A stretch of DNA of 35,691 bases from Sphingomonas sp. CFBP 13720. GTDB taxonomy: Bacteria; Pseudomonadota; Alphaproteobacteria; Sphingomonadales; Sphingomonadaceae. Position 1 is the stretch's first letter. The number at the start of each line of letters is the position of its first letter. The translations under genes and the position numbers were made by a program. The notes below the pieces were generated by a model. That model ran no database searches. It saw only the letters and a program-made list of their open reading frames with translations, and was not told where the DNA came from. The stretch covers positions 1-35,691 of the forward strand of contig NZ_JACYVA010000015.1 in assembly GCF_014842075.1 (NCBI RefSeq), read 5' to 3'. This document shows, in pieces, positions 14,785 through 23,014 of the stretch.

Positions 14785-16013
14785 GCGGTCGCAGTCCCTC
14801 GCGTAGCCGGAGCGCGGCTGTGCATGCGTGCCACCGCGAAGGCGGCCAGCGCTGCGAGGGCGAGGAGCGCACCGCTGGTGAGGAACTCGGGGACAGCGCC
14901 GGCAGTGTCGAACACGATGCCGCCGATTGTGGCCCCGAGGGTGATTGCAAGCTGGACGATCGCCACCATCAAACCGCCGCCGGCTTCCGCTTCGTCGGGA
15001 GCGGTGCGCGCGAGCCAGGTCCACCAGGCCACCGGTGCCGCCGTTCCGGCAAAGCCCCATACCGCGAGCAGCGCGGCGGTTGCGATCGTCGATCCGCCGA
15101 ACAGTGTCAGGGCCACCGCTACGGCAGCCATGGCGGCCGGCAGCACGCCAAGGGTCACGTAGAGCCTGTGGTCGAGGACGCGGCCGATCAGCAGCGTGCC
15201 GATGAAGCCGGAGACACCGACGATCAGGAGCATGATAGACAGCATCGACACGCTGACGTGCGTCACCTGCTCCAGGAAGGGGCGCAGGTAGGTGAACAGC
15301 GAGAACTGCCCCACGAACAGCAGCGCAACCGTGCCGAGCCCGAACAGGACCGGCGGGCGGCGCAGCAGCGCGGCCATGCCGTTGCCGCCCTGTCGCGCGA
15401 CAGCAGGCAGCTTGGGAAGGGCGAGAGCCTGCCAGATCACTGCGGCGGCCGCGACCGGCACAACGCAGAAGAAGGCGCCGCGCCAGCCGATAAGACTACC
15501 CATGAAGCTGCCGAGAGGGGCAGCAAGCACGGTAGCAAGAGCGTTGCCGCCGTTGATGACCGCCAAGGCCTTGGGAACGGAGGCGTCCGGCACCAGCCGC
15601 ATCGCGATGGCCGCGGACATCGACCAGAAGCCGCCGATGGCGATGCCGAGCAGAGCTCGGCCACCCATGAAGATCAGGTAGCTCGGCGCGAACGCGACGA
15701 TGACACCAGACACGATCAGCAGCCCGGTCAGCAGGAGCAGGACCAGTCGCCGGTCCAGATCGCCGAGGATGAAGGAGAGCGAAAGGCTCGTCACCACGGC
15801 GAACACGCCGGAGATGGCGATAGCCTGGCCCGCCTGTCCCTCGGTGAGCTGAAGCGTATGAGCGATCGGGCTCAACAGGCTGACGGGCATGAACTCGGAT
15901 GCTACGAGCACGAAGCTGCACAGCGCCATCGCATAGACAGCACCCCAATGGGCCGGTTGATCGATTGCGCCGCGCTGGGCGCCGGTCGCCGCGGGAGCGG
16001 CCAAGCCTGTCAT
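14781..16013 (-). CDS. MFS efflux transporter, NepI-like
   Basis: The protein has 410 residues with twelve predicted hydrophobic segments. It resembles E. coli NepI, the purine ribonucleoside exporter: FVLVASEFMPVSLLSPIA in the first helix, GRALLGIAIGGFWSMSAA, MRLVP, PKALAVI and APLGSFMGSLIGWR all follow that pattern. The start has an AAGGAGAAG ribosome binding site. It is the first gene of the co-directional train and overlaps xdhC by 4 bases, so the exporter and the molybdenum enzyme are probably expressed together. A role in removing a toxic substrate or acid product is likely; nucleoside export would be hard to connect to the rest. Confidence 0.88.
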   Translation of the reverse strand: MTGLAAPAATGAQRGAIDQPAHWGAVYAMALCSFVLVASEFMPVSLLSPIAHTLQLTEGQAGQAIAISGVFAVVTSLSLSFILGDLDRRLVLLLLTGLLIVSGVIVAFAPSYLIFMGGRALLGIAIGGFWSMSAAIAMRLVPDASVPKALAVINGGNALATVLAAPLGSFMGSLIGWRGAFFCVVPVAAAAVIWQALALPKLPAVARQGGNGMAALLRRPPVLFGLGTVALLFVGQFSLFTYLRPFLEQVTHVSVSMLSIMLLIVGVSGFIGTLLIGRVLDHRLYVTLGVLPAAMAAVAVALTLFGGSTIATAALLAVWGFAGTAAPVAWWTWLARTAPDEAEAGGGLMVAIVQLAITLGATIGGIVFDTAGAVPEFLTSGALLALAALAAFAVARMHSRAPATRGTATA

Positions 16014-16214
16014 GATGGCTTCTCCTTATAGTGGTTCGAAGCGCCCGGATCGAAGCGAGGCCCGGGGGAGGAACGTCGCAGTCGTCCGGGCACACGCGGC
16101 ATCACCGGGTTCGCGGAAGCGGTGAGCTGCGTACGAGCCTAAACTAAGGGGCGGGGGAACAGCCCACAACGCCGGGCGAGGTTGATGGAGCAGTGAACGC
16201 GCTTCATCGTTGCG

Positions 16215-16919
16215 CTACGATATTGGGGTATTCGCGATCCGGTAGCGAAGCCAGACGATACCATTGTCCAACACTTCGTGGCTTTCCAGTGTCAGCCGTT
16301 TCATGGCGGGAATCGCTGATGCGTCTGTTGCCGGACCGTCGAAGACTGCAGGAGCGCCCCCGATCCCGTCGATCGCGGGCACAAGCATCAAGCTGACTTC
16401 ATCGACCAGCCCGGCGCGCAGGAACGCACCGTTGAGATGTCCGCCGCCTTCGAGGAGAAGGCGATCAAGCCCGAGCTCTTCGCCAAGTATGACCAGCGCC
16501 TGCCGAAGATCCAGCTCGTCCTTTCCGGCGAAAATATAGCCGACGCCGTCAGCGCGTAATCCCGCGAGATGCGCGTCCGACACCTGCTCGGTCAGGACGA
16601 CGACGATCGGGTCGCCCCCGACGTCGCTGCGCCCCCACACGATCTTCCCGTGCGCATCGGTGACGATCCCGTAGGCGTCTGCTGACTTGTTCGGCAGCCA
16701 GGATATGCGTGGGAGCCGTTCGTCGGTCTGCGCGGGGTAGGTGTCACCTTTGGCAAACTCCTGCCCTGTGACGCGGCCGACGATCCATGATCCCCCACCG
16801 AGGCGGACATGCAGATCTTCGTAGGCAGCGTGCGAATGGGCATCGCTCGGTGTCCAGCGCTCGGGCAGGATGCGCCCGTCGAGACTGCTGGCCATGTGAC
16901 AGATGATGTGTGGCTTCAT
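16215..16919 (-). CDS. RibD C-terminal/dihydrofolate-reductase-like protein
   Basis: The start MKPHIICHMASSLDGRI at 16919 fits the family; an ATG 6 bases earlier is equally possible, and the frame is open further upstream. The product of about 234 residues has the pyrimidine-reductase fold: MASSLDGRILPERW near the N-terminus and LLLEGGGHLNGAFL, the NADPH-binding and substrate-side motifs of RibD C-terminal domains. Stand-alone members are NADPH-dependent reductases of uncertain substrate and are not dedicated folate or riboflavin enzymes. It lies divergent to the SDR gene at 17097, and an interleaved palindrome sits in the shared upstream region. Confidence 0.82.
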   Translation of the reverse strand: MKPHIICHMASSLDGRILPERWTPSDAHSHAAYEDLHVRLGGGSWIVGRVTGQEFAKGDTYPAQTDERLPRISWLPNKSADAYGIVTDAHGKIVWGRSDVGGDPIVVVLTEQVSDAHLAGLRADGVGYIFAGKDELDLRQALVILGEELGLDRLLLEGGGHLNGAFLRAGLVDEVSLMLVPAIDGIGGAPAVFDGPATDASAIPAMKRLTLESHEVLDNGIVWLRYRIANTPIS

Positions 16920-16998
16920 GGCCATCCTGTTGGCTGCTGCGGTGGGGCGAACACAGAACACTTTCGCGCCACCTTCGTCTTCGTGAGATCGCTGCACT

Positions 16999-17020
16999 GG
17001 AACGATGAGCGTTCCTCATG
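16999..17020. promoter_or_regulatory. Interleaved palindromes in divergent promoter region
   Basis: GGAACG-ATGAG-CGTTCC (16999-17015) is a perfect 6-bp inverted repeat with a 5-base centre. ATGAG-CGTTC-CTCAT (17005-17019) is a second perfect 5-bp repeat that shares its bases. Both lie between the divergent reductase and SDR genes, where an operator for a dimeric regulator would be expected. No regulator gene lies directly adjacent. Confidence 0.45.
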
Positions 17021-17096
17021 GAGTAAGTCGGCCCGAAGTGCGTTGAAACCCTAACATTTTGGCAGCCGATGCCACCATCCCGAAAGGATCAACCCT

Positions 17097-17879
17097 ATGA
17101 GCGCTCAACCCCAGTCCTATGCCGGCAAAGTCGCCTTCATTAGCGGCGGTGCCAATGGCATCGGCCGCGCCACCGCGCTCGCCTTTGCCGAAGCTGGCGC
17201 CAGCGTCGCTGTCGTGGACATCGCCGACGACGAGGTCGCAGACGTCGTCAAGGAGATCGAGGCGGCTGGCGGTACGGCGCTTGGCGTCCATTGCGACGTG
17301 TCCAAGAGCGAAGACATTAAGGCCGCTCTCGACAAGACAATCGAGGCATTCGGCGGTCTCGACATCGCGTTCAACAATGCCGGCGTCGAACAGCCGATGA
17401 TCCCACTCGTCGAGATCGAGGAAGACGCCTTTGACCGGCTCGTCGCGATCGACTTGCGCGGCGTGTATCTCGCGATGAAGTACCAGATCCCGCTGATGAA
17501 GCAGCGCGGCGGCGGGTGCATCGTCAACACCTCGTCCGGCGCAGGCGTGGTCGGGATCAAGGGTCAGGCGGCGTATGTCGCGGTCAAGCATGCGGTCGTG
17601 GGCATCAGCAAGTCGGTCGCTCTCGAAGCGATCGGCGATAATATCCGGGTCAACGCGCTCTGCCCGGGCGTCATCGCGACGCCGATGATCCTCGACCGCG
17701 TGTCCGGTGGCACCGAGGAGGGCAGGAAGCAGATGGAGGGGCATGAGCCGATCGGCCGGTTGGGCAAGCCCGAAGAGATCGCGGCGGCGGTGCTCTACAT
17801 GTGCTCCGATCTCGCCGCCTTCATGGTCGGCCACGCGATGGTCGTCGACGGCGGCCAGACGGCGGGCCTTCCCGAGTGA
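17097..17879 (+). CDS. Classical SDR oxidoreductase, glucose 1-dehydrogenase type
   Basis: The protein has 260 residues with all hallmarks of a classical short-chain dehydrogenase: the cofactor motif SGGANGIG at 16-23, D41 at the end of the second strand suggesting NAD preference, FNNAG at 92-96, and the catalytic set S147, Y160, K164 (NTSSGAG, YVAVK). A GAAAGGAT ribosome binding site lies ahead of the ATG. It oxidises or reduces an alcohol/ketone pair in the cytosol; the substrate is not readable. Its stop overlaps the GTG of the next SDR gene by 3 bases, so the two are coupled. Confidence 0.93.
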   Translation: MSAQPQSYAGKVAFISGGANGIGRATALAFAEAGASVAVVDIADDEVADVVKEIEAAGGTALGVHCDVSKSEDIKAALDKTIEAFGGLDIAFNNAGVEQPMIPLVEIEEDAFDRLVAIDLRGVYLAMKYQIPLMKQRGGGCIVNTSSGAGVVGIKGQAAYVAVKHAVVGISKSVALEAIGDNIRVNALCPGVIATPMILDRVSGGTEEGRKQMEGHEPIGRLGKPEEIAAAVLYMCSDLAAFMVGHAMVVDGGQTAGLPE

Positions 17880-18715
17880 GCGCGCACCCGGCGATCGCGG
17901 CGGATCGTGTGGCCGTCGTCACTGGCGGAGCGAGTGGGATCGGCTTCGCCGTTGCCGAGCGGCTCGGCCATGCGGGTATGCGAGTCGTCCTCGCAGACCT
18001 GCCTGGCGAGGCACTTGAGCAAGCCTGCGAACGTCTAGCGGCGGTCGGCATCGTCTGCCGCGCAAAGGCGACCGACGTCGGTGATCCCGCCGCGGTCGCA
18101 GCACTGGCCGATGCGGCACAGGCCGTTGGCGAGGTGTCCCTGCTGATGAACAACGCGGGCCGCGAAGGTGGCGGGGGCATTCTCGCCGATCGCGCCATCT
18201 GGACGGGCACGCTCGATACCAACCTGATGGGACCGCTGCACGGGATTCAGTCCTTTCTGCCCGCCATGCTGGAAGCGGACTGGCCATGTACGATCGTCAA
18301 CACCGGATCGAAGCAGGGGATCACTCTGCCCCCCGGCGACGCCACCTACAATGTCAGCAAGGCGGCGCTTAAGGCCCTCACGGAATCGCTTGCGCACGAT
18401 CTGCTCAAGACAAATGGGCGGCTCAGCGCACACCTGCTGATTCCCGGCTTCACCTTCACCGGCTTCAGCACGCGGCGCGGCATCGCCAAGCGGCCAACCG
18501 GTGCCTGGTCTGCCGACCAGGTCGCGGAGTTCATGCTGGAGAGCATGGCGCGGGGCGACTTCTACATCCTGTGTCCCGACAACGACGTGCCGCGCGCGAC
18601 CGACGAGAAGCGGATCGCCTGGGCGGCCGAGGACATCATCCGCAACCGCCCCGCCTTGTCGCGCTGGCACCCCGACCATGCCGAAGGCTTCGACGCCTTC
18701 ATGCGCGCGCCCTGA
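17876..18715 (+). CDS. Second SDR oxidoreductase
   Basis: GTG 17876, which overlaps the preceding stop, gives 279 residues starting VSAHPAIAADRVAVVTGG. A longer frame from 17801 lies inside the first SDR gene and is rejected. Motifs are TGGASGIG at 16-23, MNNAG at 91-95, S145, Y158 and K162 (NTGSKQG, YNVSK). Compared with its neighbour it has a longer C-terminal tail, and the sequence resembles the group that acts on larger hydrophobic or cyclic substrates. It shares little beyond the SDR core with the first copy, so it is not a recent duplication. The PQQ dehydrogenase gene follows after 15 bases. Confidence 0.9.
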   Translation: MSAHPAIAADRVAVVTGGASGIGFAVAERLGHAGMRVVLADLPGEALEQACERLAAVGIVCRAKATDVGDPAAVAALADAAQAVGEVSLLMNNAGREGGGGILADRAIWTGTLDTNLMGPLHGIQSFLPAMLEADWPCTIVNTGSKQGITLPPGDATYNVSKAALKALTESLAHDLLKTNGRLSAHLLIPGFTFTGFSTRRGIAKRPTGAWSADQVAEFMLESMARGDFYILCPDNDVPRATDEKRIAWAAEDIIRNRPALSRWHPDHAEGFDAFMRAP

Positions 18716-18730
18716 CCACCGGAGATCATC

Positions 18731-20035
18731 ATGAACTGCACCCTCCTTGCAGCTACCGCAGTGGCAGCGCTGATCGCCGGCCCCGCGCTTGCACAGAACA
18801 CCAACAGCGTTGGTCTGCCCGCGAGCGGCAAGCGCGCGCCCAACAGTGCACCGGCCCCCGGTCGTCCACTGCCGGTCAACGACCCGACCGCGCCCGCGCA
18901 GAAGCCCGCCTTTGCCGGGCAGATGCGTGCGCCCGCCGTGGTGACGCGGACGCCGATCGACGTGCAGGTCAAGACACGCGGGCTGGATCATCCCTGGGGG
19001 ATGGCCTTCATCGGCGACGGCAAGCTGCTCGTCACCGAGAAGCCGGGCGCGATGCGCATCATCGACATGGTCAGCGGCGAGCCCATCGCTGGCGTCAGCG
19101 AAGTGCCAAGGGTCGTCTATGGCGGCGATGCCGGGCTGCTCGATGTGGTCGCCGATCCGAACTTCGCGCAGAACCGCACCATCTACTTCACCTATGTCGA
19201 ACCCCGCGGCGAGAAGGACAGCGGGGTAATCGTCGCCAAGGCGCGGCTCGATCCCCCCGCGGGCGGCAATCAGGCACCGATGTACAAGCTGGCGGAGGTA
19301 ACGACGCTTCTGCGAGTCGATCCCTCGCTGCCGCAGCAGGCGCACTACGGATCGCGCCTGGTGTTCGATAGTGACGGCTATCTCTATGTCTCGCTGGCGG
19401 AGCGGTTCTTCAGCCCCACTCGCGATGAGGCGCAGTCGCTTTATTCCTGGCTGGGAAAGGTGCTTCGCGTCGACACCAGCGGCAAACCGGCACCGGGCAA
19501 CCCCTATGCCGCTAACCAGGAGGCGGAGAATCACATGCGCGCAGAGATCTGGAGCTATGGTCACCGCAACCCGCAGGGTCTGGCGATCAATCCCGTCGAC
19601 GGCAGCCTGTGGGACGCCGAACACGGCCCGGACGGCGGCGACGAGATCAACCGTATCGCGCGCGGCGCGAACTACGGGTGGCCGCTCGTCGCATACGGCA
19701 CCAACTACGATCACAGCGCCATCCAGGGTGGCCGTACCCGGATGCCGAACACCGTCCAGCCGCGCTACGTCTGGCAGGCGGCGGTCGCGCCGGGCGGCAT
19801 CGCTTTCTACTCCGGTGATCTGATCTCCGAGTGGAAGAACAATCTGTTCGTCGCCGCGCTGGCCGGGCAGCACTTGGCGCGGTTGGTGATCGACGGCGAC
19901 CGTATCGTCGGCGAGGAGCGTCTGCTGCAGGATCAGCACCAGCGTTTCCGGCATGTCGCCCAAGGACCCGATGGTGCGCTCTGGGCAATTACCGATGCCG
20001 CCGATGGCAGGTTGATCCGGCTGTCGACGCGCTGA
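18731..20035 (+). CDS. Periplasmic PQQ-dependent aldose sugar dehydrogenase-like protein
   Basis: The 434-residue precursor has a signal peptide cleaved after ALA (residue 21) and a proline/alanine-rich linker to about residue 70. The rest is the six-bladed propeller of soluble glucose dehydrogenase B and YliI: LDHPWGMAFIGDGKLLVTEK, GLLDVVADPNF, YGSRLVFDSDGYLYV, EIWSYGHRNPQGLAINP and EHGPDGGDEINRI. The HRNPQG and EHGP elements contribute the PQQ and calcium sites in that family. It would oxidise aldoses or similar compounds in the periplasm and feed electrons to the respiratory chain. No PQQ synthesis genes are visible here. It probably forms one transcript with the two SDR genes. Confidence 0.9.
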   Translation: MNCTLLAATAVAALIAGPALAQNTNSVGLPASGKRAPNSAPAPGRPLPVNDPTAPAQKPAFAGQMRAPAVVTRTPIDVQVKTRGLDHPWGMAFIGDGKLLVTEKPGAMRIIDMVSGEPIAGVSEVPRVVYGGDAGLLDVVADPNFAQNRTIYFTYVEPRGEKDSGVIVAKARLDPPAGGNQAPMYKLAEVTTLLRVDPSLPQQAHYGSRLVFDSDGYLYVSLAERFFSPTRDEAQSLYSWLGKVLRVDTSGKPAPGNPYAANQEAENHMRAEIWSYGHRNPQGLAINPVDGSLWDAEHGPDGGDEINRIARGANYGWPLVAYGTNYDHSAIQGGRTRMPNTVQPRYVWQAAVAPGGIAFYSGDLISEWKNNLFVAALAGQHLARLVIDGDRIVGEERLLQDQHQRFRHVAQGPDGALWAITDAADGRLIRLSTR

Positions 20036-20174
20036 GCTGACCAACCAGAGCACCACGCTTGACGCCAAGAGCGATGAACGATGCTCACTGCTGCATCGCA
20101 CGCTACCGGGCTAACCCGCCGAGCCTGAGCGGCCTAGCTAACCCCTGACATCATCATCATTCAGGAGCCCGCCC

Positions 20175-21209
20175 ATGCGTGCCACCGTCATGCACAATAC
20201 CGGCGACGTCCGAATCGAGAACGTCCCGGATTCCGTCATTCAGAAGCCTACCGACGCGATCATCCGAGTTACTCGCGCTTGCATCTGCGGCAGCGATCTG
20301 TGGCCGTACAATCTCGGCCCCGCTGCGGGCGGGCAGCGCATGGGCCATGAAGCGATCGGTATCGTAGAGGAGGTCGGCAGTGACGTCCGCCGCGTCCGCA
20401 AGGGCCAGGTCGTGATCATGCCGTTCGCCAACTCCGACGGCACCTGCATGTTCTGTGAGGAAGGGCTGCCGACCGCCTGTGTTCAACTCAACTTCTTCGG
20501 GAATGGCGGCGGCATGGAAGGCGCGCAGGCGGAAGCACTACGCATCCCGAACGCTGACGGCACGCTCTATCCGATCGATGTGGATGCCGACGACGCGCTG
20601 ATGCCGTCGCTCCTGACCCTGTCCGACGTAATGGGTACCGGACATCATGCCGCAGTGGCTGCACGGGTCGCGCGGGGCCACACCGTCGCAGTGGTCGGTG
20701 ACGGGGCGGTCGGCTTGTGCGGGGTCATCGCCGCCAAGCGGCTGGGCGCCGAGCAAATCATCATTATGGGCCGGCATGCCGATCGCATCGCGCTCGCCAA
20801 GGAGTTCGGCGCTACCGATGTCGTCAGCGAGCGCGACGATGCCGCGGTGGAGCGGATCATGGTGCTGACAGGCGGTTTCGGCGCGCACTCGGTTCTGGAG
20901 TGCGTCGGTACCGCGCAAACGATCGCGACATCAATGTCGATCGCGCGGCCGGGCGGTGCCGTAGGACGCGTCGGCGTGCCGCACTATCAGGTAGTCCCAA
21001 CCGCCGACCAGATGTTCTTCAAGAACATCAGTGTAGCAGGCGGCCCAGCGCCGTCGCGCGCTTATATCGCCGAGCTTCTTCCCGACATCATGAGCGGTGT
21101 GATTGATCCGGGTCGGGTATTTGATCGTACCGTAGACCTAGACGGCGTGTCGGACGGGTATCGTGCCATGAATGCACGCGAGGCAATCAAGGTCATGGTG
21201 CGACCATAG
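20175..21209 (+). CDS. Zinc-dependent alcohol dehydrogenase, MDR superfamily
   Basis: The 344-residue protein has the GroES-like catalytic domain with C38 (CICGSD) and H58-E59 (MGHEAIG), and a Rossmann domain with VVGDGAVGLCG. The structural zinc lobe keeps only three cysteines (C91, C94, C102), and the first of the usual four is missing. This pattern occurs in a bacterial subgroup that often acts without the structural zinc. It oxidises alcohols or reduces aldehydes. It starts 139 bases after the PQQ dehydrogenase, a gap holding a CATCATCATCATT run but no clear promoter. Confidence 0.9.
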   Translation: MRATVMHNTGDVRIENVPDSVIQKPTDAIIRVTRACICGSDLWPYNLGPAAGGQRMGHEAIGIVEEVGSDVRRVRKGQVVIMPFANSDGTCMFCEEGLPTACVQLNFFGNGGGMEGAQAEALRIPNADGTLYPIDVDADDALMPSLLTLSDVMGTGHHAAVAARVARGHTVAVVGDGAVGLCGVIAAKRLGAEQIIIMGRHADRIALAKEFGATDVVSERDDAAVERIMVLTGGFGAHSVLECVGTAQTIATSMSIARPGGAVGRVGVPHYQVVPTADQMFFKNISVAGGPAPSRAYIAELLPDIMSGVIDPGRVFDRTVDLDGVSDGYRAMNAREAIKVMVRP

Positions 21210-21267
21210 CCCCACCTAGTCCGAGCAACGGGCGAGAACCGGACGGGATTTAGGAGCGCGATTAAAG

Positions 21268-21738
21268 ATGCGCGTAACTATAACGGTTGCGATCGCGACC
21301 TCTGTAGCCGCTGTCAGCGTGTCGGTTGCGATGAGACGAGATATCGGGAAGCCCTCAATGGCCATCATGCAGCCAGAAGCGATTCACAAGATCACGCTAA
21401 CCATTGGTAAGACGACCCTGTCGGCGACGCTGTTCGAGAACCCAACCGCACGCGATTTCGCAACGACGTTACCATTCGAAGCGGACATGCGCGACCTGTT
21501 CTGGCAGGAAAAGGCCGGGCGAACAGCACGTGCGCTGTCAACCAGCGGGCCCGCCCAACGCGACTTCGAGGTCGGCGACATTGGCTATTGGTCACCCAGT
21601 ACCGATGTCGCGATCTACTATCGTGACGGCGACAAATTGCCTTCGCCGGGCATTATTATGATTGGCAAGGTGGACGGCGACATTTCCGTGCTCAGGATAT
21701 CTGGAAAAGTGAGGGTCAGGTTTGCCCGCGCCGACTAA
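21268..21738 (+). CDS. Cyclophilin-like fold protein, probably exported
   Basis: The 156-residue protein carries the compact cyclophilin-like domain of small bacterial proteins (PF18050-like as I recall) in residues about 40-153: LTIGKTTLSATLFENPTA, FEADMRDLF, GDIGYWSPSTDVAIYY and GIIMIGKVDG. The N-terminal 22 residues are hydrophobic (VTITVAIATSVAAVSVSVAM), suggesting a signal or anchor. Proteins of this family often neighbour oxidoreductase or transporter genes; their activity is poorly known and they lack the prolyl isomerase active-site residues of true cyclophilins. The downstream MFS gene overlaps its end by 17 bases. Confidence 0.75.
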   Translation: MRVTITVAIATSVAAVSVSVAMRRDIGKPSMAIMQPEAIHKITLTIGKTTLSATLFENPTARDFATTLPFEADMRDLFWQEKAGRTARALSTSGPAQRDFEVGDIGYWSPSTDVAIYYRDGDKLPSPGIIMIGKVDGDISVLRISGKVRVRFARAD

Positions 21739-22918
21739 CGCTCAAGGCGAGCATGAGGCGTTGCCTATCGCTGCACTGCTGGCGCTGGCTATGGCTGGAT
21801 TCCTCTCGATCGTAACGGAGACGCTACCCGCCGGCTTGCTACCTCAGATTGCTTGCGGTTTACATATTTCACAGGCGATGGCTGGTCAGCTGGTCACCAT
21901 TTACGCGGCGGGGTCGCTCATTGCGGCACTGCCGTTAGTGACAATGACCCAAAGCTGGCCGCGTAAACCGCTGCTTCTTGCCGCGGTTGCCGGTTTCCTT
22001 GTTTCGAATTCGATCACGGGTCTATCGTCCGACCTTGCCCTAACAATGGCCGCACGTTTCCTAGCCGGCGTCTGCGCTGGCCTTTCTTGGGGCATGGTAG
22101 GGGGCTTTGCCCGACGTATGGTTATTGAGCCTTTAAAAGGACGCTCGCTCGCCATCGCAATGGTCGGCACACCGGTAGCGCTTTCGATTGGAGTGCCACT
22201 TGGAACCTTCGTCGGGAATGCTGTTGGTTGGCAAAACGGCTTCCTAGCAATCAGCGCGCTGGCTGCCGGGTTGATAGGATACATCTTCTGGCAGGTCCCA
22301 AATTTGCCTGGGCAACCTGCGGAACAGCGCTTATCGATACTGTCAGTGTTTCGAAGGCCGGGGGTCTGCCCTGTGCTAGCGACCGCGTTCACATGGGTGA
22401 CGGCCCACTATATTCTGTACACCTACATCGCGCCGTTTTCAGTCATAATTGGCTTTGCGGGCCGGGTCGATCTGTTGTTACTGGTTTTTGGTTGCGCCTC
22501 GCTCGGCGGCATTTGGCTGGCTGGCATGATGGTAGACTGCAAGCTGCGCCTGCATGTGCTGACAAGTATTCTGCTGTTTGCAGCCAGCATTAGCGTGTTC
22601 TGGATGGTACCCAGCATTCCCGCCGTAGTGTTCTTGGCTGTTCTACTGTGGGGCGCAACGTTTGGTGGCGCTGCCACCTCGCTTCAAACTGCGGCGTCGG
22701 ATGCCGCAGGTGAGGGTGTTGACATCGTAGGAGCTATGCTCACAACGGTATGGAACGCTGCAATCGCCGGGGGCGGTATTATTGGGGCAATGTTTTATCA
22801 TAATGGGATCGCCAGAGACCTATTGCCTGCAATGCTTGCGCTCGTTGCTGCAGCATACGTGATCGCAGTCGCGGCTCGCCGGCATGGGTTTATTCCCGGC
22901 CCCCGTTCAAAACGGTGA
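21722..22918 (+). CDS. MFS drug/metabolite efflux transporter, DHA1 type
   Basis: This is a 398-residue transporter with twelve hydrophobic segments. DHA1 motifs are present: TETLPAGLLPQIACGL in helix 1, the RFLAGVCAGLSWGMVGG stretch, and VGTPVALSIGVPLGTFVGN. The start is TTG 21722 with a GGGTCAGG element just upstream; a later start would cut helix 1, so I keep it. The coding sequence overlaps the cyclophilin-like gene by 17 bases, so the two are translated together. It uses more AT-ending codons than the genes before it. The substrate is unknown. It ends 96 bases before the convergent GH43 gene, and a GTATC-ATTC-GATAC repeat (22949-22962) lies in that gap. Confidence 0.87.
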   Translation: MPAPTNAQGEHEALPIAALLALAMAGFLSIVTETLPAGLLPQIACGLHISQAMAGQLVTIYAAGSLIAALPLVTMTQSWPRKPLLLAAVAGFLVSNSITGLSSDLALTMAARFLAGVCAGLSWGMVGGFARRMVIEPLKGRSLAIAMVGTPVALSIGVPLGTFVGNAVGWQNGFLAISALAAGLIGYIFWQVPNLPGQPAEQRLSILSVFRRPGVCPVLATAFTWVTAHYILYTYIAPFSVIIGFAGRVDLLLLVFGCASLGGIWLAGMMVDCKLRLHVLTSILLFAASISVFWMVPSIPAVVFLAVLLWGATFGGAATSLQTAASDAAGEGVDIVGAMLTTVWNAAIAGGGIIGAMFYHNGIARDLLPAMLALVAAAYVIAVAARRHGFIPGPRSKR

Positions 22919-23014
22919 TGCGGAGATCAAGTTTTGAAACGTCGCCATGTATCATTCGATACGTTAATCGACCGCCCGTCGTTAATAACAACGTCCGCTT
23001 TATGCCAAAACGCT

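Noticed and set aside
14785..15060. Upstream extension of the xdhC frame by 92 codons
   Set aside because: It lies inside the MFS gene and translates to Arg/Gly-rich sequence. The GTG at 14784 overlapping the MFS stop gives a family-typical start.
18035..20101. 688-codon minus-strand frame across the SDR and PQQ dehydrogenase genes
   Set aside because: It is antisense to two well-supported genes, with no recognisable domain in its translation.
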